Shown here piece by piece: positions 9,157 through 17,845 of a DNA stretch of 64,000 nucleotides (position 1 is the first letter of the stretch; each line of letters begins with the position of its first letter). The position numbers and the translations under genes were made by a program. The stretch spans positions 2,808,001-2,872,000 of the forward strand of contig NZ_OY761823.1 in the NCBI RefSeq assembly GCF_963664965.1, written 5' to 3'. The notes under the pieces are model-generated. The model did no database searches. It was given only the letters and a program-made list of their open reading frames with translations, and was not told where the DNA came from. This DNA is from an uncultured Pseudodesulfovibrio sp. GTDB taxonomy: Bacteria > Desulfobacterota > Desulfovibrionia > Desulfovibrionales > Desulfovibrionaceae.

Positions 9157-10725
9157 TCATTTATCCAGAGTCGATTGCACGATGGACGCGACCGTATCGA
9201 TATCCACCGGCTTGGCAATATAATCGTCCATCCCAGCATGGATGCAGCGCTGTTCATCTCCCCACATGGCGTGGGCGGTCAGAGCAATGATGGGAATATC
9301 GGGGTTGAAACAGCCGGTCACAGGTTCACGAATGGCCCGAGTCGCCTCGATCCCATTCATGATCGGCATTTCAACGTCCATGAGGACGACATCGAACTGT
9401 TCCGTCTTGAGTGCGTCCACAGCCTGCAAACCATCTTCGGCCAAAACGACTTCACAACCCATTTTCTCAAGCAATCTGGTAATATACCTCTGATTAACAA
9501 GATCATCCTCGGCAACCAGCACTTTGGCACCGGCAAGCGGTTTCTCGTCCGCCATGACAGCCGCGGACGGCGTCTGCTGCTCATAACGGCTCACTTTGAG
9601 CGGAACCGTAAACGAAAAACTGCTCCCCTTGCCCTCTTCACTACTGCAATGGATGGAACCGCCAAGAATGGTCAACAACTTGTTCACGATGGCAAGCCCC
9701 AATCCCAGCCCACCGGTTCCATGTGACAAATGGTCCTCGGCCAGAGAAAAGCAGTCAAAGATTTCATCCATCTTCTTTTCAGGTATGCCGATGCCGGTAT
9801 CCTGCACAATAACCTGCACAACAATCGTATCATCTTCAAAAACGGGCTTGCCGTCGTCGTCAATTGCAGCCGGAGACACATCCACCATAACCAATCCCGA
9901 CTTGGTAAACTTCACGGCATTATTGATTAAATTACCTAGTATTTGCCGCAACTTGCCGGAATCTCCCCGCAACCACCCCGGCATTGCGGGTGACATCGAA
10001 TAATCAATTTTTAGTCCTTTTCCCACGGCGGCACGATGATACTGGGACAAGATTCCCGTCAGCAAATCCTCAAAACGAAAGTCCATTTCCCGACTCTTCA
10101 GGGTGCTGGCTTCAAGCTTGGAATAATCAATAATCTGATTAAGCACCGACAACAGGGACATGGCTGAATCCTTGATAAGTTGCACATTCTCCCTGTATTG
10201 CCCATCAAGGTCTGACAGCAGCAGCAATTCAGACATCCCGAGAACGCCATTCATGGGAGTCCGCAACTCGTGACTGATGGTTGCCAAAAAGGATGTTTTG
10301 GCACGATTGGCGCTTTCAGCAGCCAGTTTCGCCTTCTTTAGCTCCCGCTCCATCTTATGCTTGTATAAGCCGACCTCAATGGCGGACTTGAGTTCCTTGT
10401 GGTCCACCGGCTTGAGAAGATAACCGAACGGTCCGGACTCCTTGGCCCAGCCAAGCGTTTCGTCATCGGCGTAAATCGTCAGAAAGATTACGGGAACATC
10501 ATAACGACGTGCGATTTCGCCCGCCGCCTCGACTCCATCCATGGCACCTTCAAGGCGTATGTCCATCAAAACAAGATCAGGAGACAACGCTCCAACAAGC
10601 TGCAAGGCCTCTTCCCCTGAGGCAGACATCCCGGCGACTTCGAAACCGGCGCGCTCGAGGGCGGCCTGAATATCGAGCCTAGCCACAGCATCGTCTTCAA
10701 CGACCAAAATCTTTTCAACTGACAT
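9157..10725 (-). CDS. Hybrid sensor histidine kinase, REC-HisKA-HATPase-REC
   Basis: This 522-residue cytoplasmic signalling protein has no membrane segment or periplasmic sensor. An N-terminal receiver domain (residues 1-120) has the acidic pocket E10/D11/D12, phosphoacceptor D55 and K105. A short coiled segment leads to a HisKA dimerisation domain with the H-box [10 protein letters not shown] (His152). The HATPase domain follows, with NLINNAVKF (N-box), DTGIGIP (G1) and [13 protein letters not shown] (G2). A second receiver domain occupies about residues 395-520 ([24 protein letters not shown]). The input is probably phosphorylation of the first receiver by another kinase, making this an intermediate of a phosphorelay. 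An Hpt protein encoded at 43.8 kb is a possible partner, but nothing in the context links them. Confidence 0.92.
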   Translation of the reverse strand: MSVEKILVVEDDAVARLDIQAALERAGFEVAGMSASGEEALQLVGALSPDLVLMDIRLEGAMDGVEAAGEIARRYDVPVIFLTIYADDETLGWAKESGPFGYLLKPVDHKELKSAIEVGLYKHKMERELKKAKLAAESANRAKTSFLATISHELRTPMNGVLGMSELLLLSDLDGQYRENVQLIKDSAMSLLSVLNQIIDYSKLEASTLKSREMDFRFEDLLTGILSQYHRAAVGKGLKIDYSMSPAMPGWLRGDSGKLRQILGNLINNAVKFTKSGLVMVDVSPAAIDDDGKPVFEDDTIVVQVIVQDTGIGIPEKKMDEIFDCFSLAEDHLSHGTGGLGLGLAIVNKLLTILGGSIHCSSEEGKGSSFSFTVPLKVSRYEQQTPSAAVMADEKPLAGAKVLVAEDDLVNQRYITRLLEKMGCEVVLAEDGLQAVDALKTEQFDVVLMDVEMPIMNGIEATRAIREPVTGCFNPDIPIIALTAHAMWGDEQRCIHAGMDDYIAKPVDIDTVASIVQSTLDK

Positions 10726-11179
10726 GCAACCACCCTTTCACGACAATCAACAAAATTTATTCTCAGCCAATTCGGTTTGTTATCACAGACACGCTATCAC
10801 CGTAACCCCGTTACAAACATTATTTAGTGCGTCCCTTATACCATTCCCCAAATTTTAGACAAAAATGAAGATTCATCGCCTCACTCAATTCACGGAGAAG
10901 CAAAACCGTATATAGTTCGGTCCACAAAAGAATTGGCGCAACAATCAACATCCGCATCCATTGCAGCAGCTATAGAGAGAGATTGTACACACCTTGTTTT
11001 TTTTATTCCAAAAAGCTATGAGAGAGTGTCGTTTACTAGACAATATACATTTTTGTCTGATCGGCACCTGTTAAGGATCCAAAAACCCGGCATGACTGTT
11101 TACCCGGACAGTCGCTGTTTTACCCGGACAGCGGTCGGAGCTGAGGAGACCACCAACCCATGTTTCATTGGAGGAAAGG
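10726..11179. other. Intergenic region, divergent kinase / amino-acid ABC transporter
   Basis: This 454-base AT-rich gap separates the minus-strand kinase from the plus-strand transporter and has no credible gene. It holds an inverted repeat, AGACAA (11038-11043) and TTGTCT (11053-11058), and then the tandem hairpins listed separately. It must contain the promoters for both directions. No -35/-10 pair stood out well enough to call. Confidence 0.5.
11094..11133 (+). promoter_or_regulatory. Two tandem hairpins sharing the loop TTACCCGG, upstream of the amino-acid-binding protein gene
   Basis: Element 1 has arms GACTGT (11094-11099) and ACAGTC (11108-11113) around the loop TTACCCGG. Element 2 has arms CGCTGT (11113-11118) and ACAGCG (11128-11133) around TTTACCCGG. 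The loops are the same except for one extra T, while the two outer stem pairs differ and still pair in both copies. This looks like selection for two structured copies, either as RNA hairpins in the 5' leader or as DNA sites with dyad symmetry. The spacing of about 20 bases (roughly two helical turns) also suits a DNA-binding dimer. The elements end 36 bases before the GGAGG ribosome-binding site of the next gene. Confidence 0.55.
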
Positions 11180-12004
11180 ATGAAACGCATTATCGCAATT
11201 GTCGCCCTACTGTCCCTGATGCTGTGTGCGGCCATGTCGGCCAGCGCCGCAGACATTGATCTCGCCAAAAAATCCACACTGGAAAAAATCGTCCAAAGCG
11301 GCGAACTCCGTGTCGGTCTTGAAGCTGGGTACATGCCCTTTGAAATGACTGACAAAAAAGGCAACATCGTCGGTTTCGATGTAGACCTGTGTAAAGAAAT
11401 GGCAAAAGCCATGGGCGTCAAGCTGACCGTGGTCAACACAGCCTGGGATGGCATCATCCCCGGTCTGCTGTCCAACAAATACGACATTATCTCTTCCGGC
11501 ATGACCATCAATCAGGAACGCAACCTGAAGGTCAATTTTGCCAATCCCTATATCGTCGTAGGCCAGACCGCACTTATCCACAAAAAATACGCCGCTGAAA
11601 TCAAGTCCTACAAGGACCTGAACAACCCCAAGTACATCATTACCTCCAAGCTCGGCACCACAGGTGAACAGGCCGTCAAGCGCATGTTCCCCAAGGCACA
11701 GTACAAATCCTTTGAGACAGAGTCCGAAGCCATGCTGGAAGTACTGAACGGCAAAGGCGCAGCAACTGTGTACGACCTGCCCATGACCTCCATCTTCTAC
11801 GCTGAGCGCGGCAAGGATGCAGGCATGATCTTCCTGAACAAGCCCTTCACCTATGAGCCGCTGGGCTGGGCCATCAACAAGGGTGACCCGGACTTCCTGA
11901 ACTGGCTCAACAACTTCCTCGTCCAGATGAAGAACGACGGCCGCTACGACCGCATCTACAACAAGTGGTTCGGCTCCAACAACTGGCTCAAAAACGTCCA
12001 GTAG
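11180..12004 (+). CDS. Polar amino acid ABC transporter, periplasmic binding protein
   Basis: This is the solute-binding component of the three-gene importer at 11.2-13.8 kb. The N-terminus is a Sec signal peptide (KR, a hydrophobic stretch, then cleavage near SASA-AD). The mature part is a class-3 bacterial solute-binding protein: LRVGLEAGYMPFEMTDKKGNI, IVGFDVDLCKEMAKAMG, SNKYDIISSGMTIN and KLGTTGEQ are all typical. The total of 274 residues is normal. ATG 11180 is the start because GGAGG at 11170-11174 sits at ideal distance; an in-frame ATG 4 codons earlier lacks one. A terminator lies between this gene and the permease, which would keep the binding protein in excess. The exact amino acid cannot be read from sequence. 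Confidence 0.9.
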   Translation: MKRIIAIVALLSLMLCAAMSASAADIDLAKKSTLEKIVQSGELRVGLEAGYMPFEMTDKKGNIVGFDVDLCKEMAKAMGVKLTVVNTAWDGIIPGLLSNKYDIISSGMTINQERNLKVNFANPYIVVGQTALIHKKYAAEIKSYKDLNNPKYIITSKLGTTGEQAVKRMFPKAQYKSFETESEAMLEVLNGKGAATVYDLPMTSIFYAERGKDAGMIFLNKPFTYEPLGWAINKGDPDFLNWLNNFLVQMKNDGRYDRIYNKWFGSNNWLKNVQ

Positions 12005-12019
12005 AATCCGCCCCGATCA

Positions 12020-12054
12020 AACCGGGGACCGTCAAAGGTCCCCGGTTATTTTTT
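12020..12054 (+). terminator. Intra-operon rho-independent terminator after the binding-protein gene
   Basis: The arms AACCGGGGACC (12020-12030) and GGTCCCCGGTT (12037-12047) pair perfectly around a 6-base loop, followed by a T-rich run to 12054. It lies before the permease gene of the same transporter, so partial read-through would set a high ratio of binding protein to membrane components. Confidence 0.85.
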
Positions 12055-12081
12055 CGAGCTTTAATCACATAGAGTTATTAC

Positions 12082-13092
12082 ATGACCAATACGGCAAAGG
12101 TTGCCTCCCAATCGGGCGGCAACAAAGATCTTTTCTGGAAGATAGTCTATTTCGTCGGGCTGTTCAGTATCTGCCTCGGTTTTTACATCGCGACCGAGCA
12201 GGCTGATTACATCTGGCGCTGGAACCGCCTCCCGCGATATTTTTACTACGTCGACACCATTGACGTGAACGCGGAAATTGAAGGTGAAGTCTCTTCTGTC
12301 AGCCACAAGGACGGCGAGTCTGTCGTCATCATCCAAGGTGACGGGGAATCCGAATACTACACAATTCCCGGCTCTGACATTCGCGTCAGCGAAGGCGACA
12401 TCATTTACATGGGTGATACCATCGGCGTATATGAAGAAGGGAGAAAAGGCCTTCTGGTAGACGGCCTCATCATCACCATCGAAGTCAGCATCGTCTCCAT
12501 CTTCTTCGGCATCATCCTTGGCCTGTTTACCGGGTTGGCACGCATATCGACCAATCCGGCCCTGAAATGGTCGGCCATCACGTATATTGAACTCATCCGA
12601 GGGTCACCGCTGCTCGTCCAGATAATGATCTGGTATTTTGTCATCGGTACGCTCATCAACAACCTGTTGGTCAAGGGCGACCTGCCGCAGATTCCCGAAC
12701 TGTGGTTCGGTATTGCCTCTCTCGCCATCTTCGCTGGAGCCTATGTTGCTGAAATCGTCCGGGCCGGCATCCAATCCATCCACAAGGGACAGATGGAGGC
12801 CGCACGCTCACTCGGCATGCCCAAAACAACAGCCATGCGCAAAATCATCCTGCCGCAGGCGTTCAAACGCATCTTGCCACCTCTGGCAGGACAGTTTATC
12901 AGCCTCATCAAGGATTCCTCGCTGCTCGGCGTCATCGCTATCCGCGAACTGACCAAGGCAACCCGCGAAGCCGTGACCACAAGCCTCATGCCCTATGAAC
13001 TCTGGTTCCTGTGCGGCATCATGTATCTGGTCATCACGTTCGCTTTGTCCATGTTTGTACAATACCTAGAAAAACGGACCGCAGAGGCCTAG
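12082..13092 (+). CDS. Polar amino acid ABC transporter permease with extra N-terminal domain
   Basis: The C-terminal 215 residues are a standard HisM/GlnP-type permease with about five membrane spans. The coupling loop [29 protein letters not shown] is the EAA motif that docks onto the ATPase. Unusually, residues 1-120 form an added module: one membrane span (about 18-40) and then a hydrophilic, beta-rich segment of about 65 residues ([37 protein letters not shown]). That segment should face the periplasm before the polypeptide re-enters the membrane. At 336 residues it is about 100 longer than typical family members. The ATPase gene starts 2 bases after the stop. Confidence 0.88.
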   Translation: MTNTAKVASQSGGNKDLFWKIVYFVGLFSICLGFYIATEQADYIWRWNRLPRYFYYVDTIDVNAEIEGEVSSVSHKDGESVVIIQGDGESEYYTIPGSDIRVSEGDIIYMGDTIGVYEEGRKGLLVDGLIITIEVSIVSIFFGIILGLFTGLARISTNPALKWSAITYIELIRGSPLLVQIMIWYFVIGTLINNLLVKGDLPQIPELWFGIASLAIFAGAYVAEIVRAGIQSIHKGQMEAARSLGMPKTTAMRKIILPQAFKRILPPLAGQFISLIKDSSLLGVIAIRELTKATREAVTTSLMPYELWFLCGIMYLVITFALSMFVQYLEKRTAEA

Positions 13093-13094
13093 TA

Positions 13095-13826
13095 ATGATT
13101 GATGTAAAAAACGTATACAAAACATTCTTCGTCCCACACGAAGTCCAGGCACTGCATAATGTCTCGTATCATATTGATCCAGGCGAAGTGGTGGTCGTCA
13201 TCGGCCCGTCCGGTTCAGGGAAATCCACATTCCTGCGATGCCTGAACCGTCTGGAACACGCCAACGAAGGCCACATCATGATTGACGGGGTCGACATTCT
13301 CGACCCAAAAACGGACATCAACAAAGTCCGCATGGAAGTGGGAATGGTATTCCAGTCCTTCAATCTCTTCCCGCATCTGACCGTGCTCGAAAATGTCACG
13401 GTAGGCCAGACATCGGTCCGCAAACGCGACAAGAAGGAGTCCAAGGAAAAGGCCATGAACCTGCTCAACAAGGTCGGCATTCACGACAAGGCAGGCGTTT
13501 TTCCGGCCCAGCTCTCCGGCGGACAGCAGCAGCGCGTCGCAATTGCCCGTGCACTGGCCATGGAACCGAAGGTCATGCTCTTTGACGAACCCACCAGCGC
13601 CCTCGACCCGGAAATGGTCGGCGAGGTGCTGGACGTCATGAAGGCGCTCGCCAAGGAGGGCATGACCATGGTCGTAGTCACCCACGAAATGGGCTTCGCC
13701 CGCGAAGTAGCCGATCAGGTTCTGTTCATGGACGAAGGCAAAATAGTCGAAGTCGGCACCCCGGAACACTTCTTCACGAATCCGGAACACGACCGGACAA
13801 AGCTGTTCTTGAGTCAGATATTGTAG
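13095..13826 (+). CDS. Polar amino acid ABC transporter ATP-binding protein (GlnQ/HisP type)
   Basis: This 243-residue ATPase powers the importer encoded by the two genes upstream. Walker A is GPSGSGKS, the Q-loop is [12 protein letters not shown], the signature is [15 protein letters not shown], and Walker B is [14 protein letters not shown] with the H-loop in [10 protein letters not shown]. The start is ATG 13095, which begins MIDVKNVYK, 2 bases after the permease stop; the longer in-frame extension overlaps the permease gene and is not conserved in type. A strong terminator follows at 13844. Confidence 0.95.
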   Translation: MIDVKNVYKTFFVPHEVQALHNVSYHIDPGEVVVVIGPSGSGKSTFLRCLNRLEHANEGHIMIDGVDILDPKTDINKVRMEVGMVFQSFNLFPHLTVLENVTVGQTSVRKRDKKESKEKAMNLLNKVGIHDKAGVFPAQLSGGQQQRVAIARALAMEPKVMLFDEPTSALDPEMVGEVLDVMKALAKEGMTMVVVTHEMGFAREVADQVLFMDEGKIVEVGTPEHFFTNPEHDRTKLFLSQIL

Positions 13827-13843
13827 CTGACAACACATTGAAA

Positions 13844-13886
13844 CAGAGCGGCTTGCGCAGGGTTATGCGCAGGCCGCTCTGTTTTA
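13844..13886 (+). terminator. Rho-independent terminator of the amino-acid transporter operon
   Basis: The arms CAGAGCGGC (13844-13852) and GCCGCTCTG (13873-13881) pair, with an inner TGCGCA/TGCGCA pairing near the loop, followed by TTTTAT. Confidence 0.85.
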
Positions 13887-13968
13887 TCCATATCCCCCTT
13901 CAGAATTCGACAACAGGCACAGGCTATGGTAAATCCGCTCTTCCTCAAAAGAGAAAAGGATATCCGTT

Positions 13969-15159
13969 ATGGCATCTCAACCCAAATACCGAATCAACCT
14001 GCGCCCCTACAGAATTCTCTACTGGCCTGTCTTCCTGCCAGTCGCCCTGCTGTTGGCATTGTTCAACAGGATTTCACCAATACCATTCAAAATCTACAAC
14101 ATCAGAGTTGACCGCATTGGGCAAATGGCAGCCAATCAGGAAGAATTCTTCTGCCAGCTTGAATTGGGGATGCTCCCGAAAGAATTTCGGATATTTGTTC
14201 ACAGAGACCATCCTAGCAACCGTGCGTTGCTCAACATATTGAAACGCTCCATGCGTATCAACCAGCTCTTTCTTCCTCTCTTTGACGTATGCCGCAAACT
14301 GGGAGGCCTCGGCGTCAGCTCGATGGAACTTTGCCAAATGCACGGAGATGATGCCATGCAACTGGCGGCAGAGGCGTCACAACATGTTGACTTCACACAG
14401 GCAGAAACGGATGAGGCGAAACGTCAATGCCAGGCCATAGGCATTGATCCGGACAAACCGTTCATCCCTACCCTTTGCCGGGACTCCTCATATCTTTCAA
14501 GCCTCAAGGAACCAACCGACGAAGACAGCTACCGCAACTCGGACATAAACACGTTCATTCCAGCCTTGGAGCATCTTGCCGACAACTTTCAAGTCCTGCG
14601 TGTCGGCAGCGTGGTCGAAGGCCCACTCAACACACAGCATCCCAACATTATCGACTATAGCCTTTCAGGAAACCGAACCGAACTTCTTGACGTTTATCTG
14701 GCAGCCAAATGCCATTTTTTTCTCAGCACCGGGACCGGACTTGATACGATAACTTCATGCCTGTTTCGCAAACCGGTTTTATATGTAAACCTGACACCGG
14801 TCGGGGCAGTCTACATGTTCAAACCATGGACAATGTTCATTCCCAAAAAGTATTTTGACCAGAAAAAGGACAGGTACCTCACGCTCAGTGAAATACTGGA
14901 AAGTGGAGTTGCCGAATACTATACCCCCAGAGAACTGAACCCTCTCGGCATTGTCATTCACGACAATACGCCAGAAGAAATTACCGAAGCCGTAAAGGAA
15001 ATGACAGCACGGCTGGACGGCACATGGGAGGAGACCGAGGAAGATCGCGCCTTGCATGAAAAATTCTGGTCACACTTCAAAAAACAGCATCCCAAATTGA
15101 AGTATACCGTTCGAGTTGGGACATCATTCATCAGGAACAACCCGAGCTGGTTGGAATAA
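13969..15159 (+). CDS. TIGR04372-type putative glycosyltransferase
   Basis: The 396-residue protein resembles the TIGR04372 family found in surface-polysaccharide clusters. An N-terminal hydrophobic stretch (ILYWPVFLPVALLLALF) suggests membrane attachment. Features of the family are FIPTLCRDSSYL, the later FFLSTGTGLDTITSCLFRKP region and the closing NPLGIVIHDNTPEEI. The SxTG..D segment resembles the nucleotide-sugar site of GT-B enzymes, which is why it is thought to be a transferase. Donor and acceptor are unknown. The methyltransferase gene follows 27 bases after the stop. This pair marks the left edge of the glycan island. Confidence 0.72.
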   Translation: MASQPKYRINLRPYRILYWPVFLPVALLLALFNRISPIPFKIYNIRVDRIGQMAANQEEFFCQLELGMLPKEFRIFVHRDHPSNRALLNILKRSMRINQLFLPLFDVCRKLGGLGVSSMELCQMHGDDAMQLAAEASQHVDFTQAETDEAKRQCQAIGIDPDKPFIPTLCRDSSYLSSLKEPTDEDSYRNSDINTFIPALEHLADNFQVLRVGSVVEGPLNTQHPNIIDYSLSGNRTELLDVYLAAKCHFFLSTGTGLDTITSCLFRKPVLYVNLTPVGAVYMFKPWTMFIPKKYFDQKKDRYLTLSEILESGVAEYYTPRELNPLGIVIHDNTPEEITEAVKEMTARLDGTWEETEEDRALHEKFWSHFKKQHPKLKYTVRVGTSFIRNNPSWLE

Positions 15160-15186
15160 AACCGCCAAGCACATTGCAGGAACATC

Positions 15187-16320
15187 ATGAGCAAATACAA
15201 AAAAGCATTTCTTGATTTTTATGCCGAGCACAAAATATCCCCTGTCTCTCAGGATATTTCCGATATTCAGGCACATTACGCCAGACGAGAAGCCCTGTAT
15301 CGCCACTTGGGCGTCATCCCGTCTTTCGTCAAAGGGAAAAAAGTCCTTGAATTCGGCCCCGGCAGCGGTCACAACGCGCTCTATACCGCCAGCCTCGGCC
15401 CCAACCGGTATGTTCTGGTCGATGGCAATCCGACAGGGCTTGAGGAAACGCGGAAACGCCTGGCTCACTGCGATACGGAAATAGTCGTCACCGAGAGCCT
15501 CATTGAATCGTTCGAAACCGACGAAAAATTCGACATTGTCATGTGCGAAGGCGTTCTGCCCTGGCAGACGGAACCGCAAGCCCTTCTCAAGAAAGTCGCC
15601 AGTTTTGTCGCTTCCGGCGGCGTGCTCCTGATCTCCTGCAACAACGAGGCTTCGCAGCTGAGCGAGATACTGAGGAAACTCCAGGCACGGCTTATCGTAA
15701 GCAAGGAGGCTCCTCTGGCAGAGCAGGTGGAAAAACTCCTCCCGGTCTTCAAGGCCGACCTCGAATCGCTCGCAGGCATGTCCCGTCCCCATGAGGACTG
15801 GCTTATCGACCAGATACTCCAGCCATTCATTGGTGAATGCCTTTCCATTGGTGATTCAATCATCGCACTGGATAACGACTTCGATGTCTACTGCACCTCT
15901 CCCCACTTCCTCCTCGACTGGTCATGGTACAAGGAAGTTCCAATCCGTGAAAAGACGACCAACCAAGTCGGTCTCCAGTCATTTCAGCAAAACATTCACA
16001 ACTTTATCGACTACAGATTTTCATTTCCTCCTCGCCCGGTTGAGGACAACATGAAAATCGACAGCCTTGTTTCCGACATACTGGCAGATGTGCTGGGATA
16101 TGAGCAAACAGAAGAAAACAGCCATGTTGAATCCATCCAGAAAACACTGGAAGCCCTGGTTGCTGAAGTAGAACCATTTTCCCATCAAACCGCCGAAAGC
16201 CTTGCGGACTTTGCCAATGGCGTCAAAACCTATCGAGAAACGGGCAATTTCCCGACACTGACAACATTCGCTCCGCTGTTTGGCCGGGGACAGCAGTACG
16301 TCTCATTCATCCGGAGATAG
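15187..16320 (+). CDS. Class I SAM-dependent methyltransferase
   Basis: Residues about 30-170 form a Rossmann methyltransferase domain: motif I is KKVLEFGPGSGHNALY, the acidic end of beta-2 is YVLVDGNP, and FDIVMCEGVLPW corresponds to motif IV. The remaining 200 residues are helical, with no family I recognise, and may recognise the acceptor. It is encoded immediately after the TIGR04372 protein and the two are probably one operon. Likely acceptors are surface glycans, but this rests only on context. The start ATG follows an AGGAA sequence. A terminator shared with the opposing WcbI-like gene follows. Confidence 0.75.
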   Translation: MSKYKKAFLDFYAEHKISPVSQDISDIQAHYARREALYRHLGVIPSFVKGKKVLEFGPGSGHNALYTASLGPNRYVLVDGNPTGLEETRKRLAHCDTEIVVTESLIESFETDEKFDIVMCEGVLPWQTEPQALLKKVASFVASGGVLLISCNNEASQLSEILRKLQARLIVSKEAPLAEQVEKLLPVFKADLESLAGMSRPHEDWLIDQILQPFIGECLSIGDSIIALDNDFDVYCTSPHFLLDWSWYKEVPIREKTTNQVGLQSFQQNIHNFIDYRFSFPPRPVEDNMKIDSLVSDILADVLGYEQTEENSHVESIQKTLEALVAEVEPFSHQTAESLADFANGVKTYRETGNFPTLTTFAPLFGRGQQYVSFIRR

Positions 16321-16338
16321 TCACCACCACAAAAAGAA

Positions 16339-16372
16339 TCAGGGGCGTCGAGCAACAACTCGACGCCCCTGA
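16339..16372. terminator. Bidirectional terminator between convergent genes
   Basis: The arms TCAGGGGCGTCGAG (16339-16352) and CTCGACGCCCCTGA (16359-16372) are perfectly complementary around a 6-base loop. On the minus strand a T-rich tract follows, so it ends the long minus-strand glycan operon; on the plus strand GTTTC follows, a weaker tail. Confidence 0.8.
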
Positions 16373-16404
16373 CGTTTCTGCCATTCAAATCATTTCGCCG
16401 CCAT

Positions 16405-17817
16405 TCAGGTCAGGAAATCCACCTCTCCGAACTTCACGGCAACCAAATACATCAGGGAAACAGACTTCACCACTCTTGCCGAAGACAACGCGTCGTTGGC
16501 ACACCTTCCCTGTTGGAAATCAGCGCCCGATGCCACAACGACAATGCCCTGCTCCCCGGCAAGGGACGTTAGGTCATCCGAACGAAGCCTGATAACCCCG
16601 CAATGGAATTCTCCCACACCGGAATCGTCTACAACGGCAACGTTCTTCTTTCCGACAAGGGAAAGTCTATCAATTATTCTGGATGTATAGTCATCAATTC
16701 CCCAAAAAACAACCGGGCAACGGTTCAAGTCAACCGCTCCGGTCAGCATATCGAGGTAATCAAAGATGTCCGTCAAGGAGAAGCGGAAATCACTTCTCAG
16801 TCTATCAAGCGCCTTGATTAAACGTTTATCCTGGAACAGCAACGCAGCCGCAGCCAGAAAAGCCGTCAAATCCACCGACTCCGATTCGCAGGCGACCTGC
16901 CTGATAAAATCGACCATCGGTTCGGCATTGCCGCCAGCCACGCTCTCCATCAACGCACCGCGTGCCTGCCGAAGGACCTCGTAGGAATTTACAGGGTACT
17001 GTCTTTCCTCAATCGTATCGCAACGCAACCCAAGCTGAGTCGCAACCGCCTGCCCACACAGCCCCCAGAACAAAGGCGTGCCGTGTTCGAGGTCCCTCTC
17101 AAACCGTATTGACACCTTCCCGTCGTCAATATCAATTCTGGGGACCAGATAAGGGAAAAGATCATCGTACGTGTAGCCGGCTTTCAATGCGTCGGACATG
17201 ACTTCGTTCGTATCGACAAACTGAATATCAAAGTCGGCTTCACATCTTTCATAAAAAGCCGGAGCGTCTACGGACAAAGCATCCCAATCGGTCACCCACT
17301 GCCGTGAAAGCCCGTCATACAAGCCCGGATCAAACCGTTTGAGAAGCAGCATTTTCGTCGAAGGCAATTCCTTGCGAAGCATGCCGATATACGCATGAAG
17401 CTCATCGAAATACCGATCATTGGTTTGGTATTTTTCAGTAAACTCAGCCTCGATATAGGCGGCAAGAGCCGGATAGTTCCGACGCAAATCCTTGATCTTG
17501 CAAGCAATGCAATAATTCAGGGTGTTGTGGGTATACAAAGCCCTCTTATGGAAAAGATTCAAGACGACAACATCTGCCTTTTTCTCGAGCAGATGCCTCG
17601 TCGGCACGGAAATGCCGATTCCCCCAAACCGGATCAATGAAGCAAGTTCATCCTTGCTGACAAACCGCAACAAGTCTTCCTTGATTCGGGAAAGAGCCGG
17701 TCCTTCTTGCTCTTCAGCCCTGAAACTCAAAAAAAAGGAAGATGATACGTCCGAAAAAGCAGGGGCATCAGCCAACGCGTGAAGTTGACAATTCCCATTG
17801 AAGACAAGTGATTTCAT
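16405..17817 (-). CDS. WcbI-like polysaccharide biosynthesis protein with C-terminal Rossmann-like segment
   Basis: From ATG 17817 the protein starts MKSLVFNGNCQLHAL, which fits the GNCQ opening of the WcbI family of capsule-modifying proteins (GDSL/SGNH-like fold). The next 270 residues contain DVVVLNLFHKRAL, the HAYIGMLRKELP region and DLFPYLVPRIDIDDGK. The last 110 residues (PVVFWGIDDYTSRII, KNVAVVDDSGVG, IVVVASGADF) resemble a small nucleotide-binding fold, possibly related to sugar-nucleotide handling. The total of 470 residues is longer than plain WcbI. The frame extends 41 codons upstream into sequence overlapping the preceding gene, which I reject. It is the last gene of the minus-strand glycan operon. 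Confidence 0.6.
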   Translation of the reverse strand: MKSLVFNGNCQLHALADAPAFSDVSSSFFLSFRAEEQEGPALSRIKEDLLRFVSKDELASLIRFGGIGISVPTRHLLEKKADVVVLNLFHKRALYTHNTLNYCIACKIKDLRRNYPALAAYIEAEFTEKYQTNDRYFDELHAYIGMLRKELPSTKMLLLKRFDPGLYDGLSRQWVTDWDALSVDAPAFYERCEADFDIQFVDTNEVMSDALKAGYTYDDLFPYLVPRIDIDDGKVSIRFERDLEHGTPLFWGLCGQAVATQLGLRCDTIEERQYPVNSYEVLRQARGALMESVAGGNAEPMVDFIRQVACESESVDLTAFLAAAALLFQDKRLIKALDRLRSDFRFSLTDIFDYLDMLTGAVDLNRCPVVFWGIDDYTSRIIDRLSLVGKKNVAVVDDSGVGEFHCGVIRLRSDDLTSLAGEQGIVVVASGADFQQGRCANDALSSARVVKSVSLMYLVAVKFGEVDFLT

Positions 17818-17845
17818 AAAACAAAACTGTCTGAATTTTGAAACA

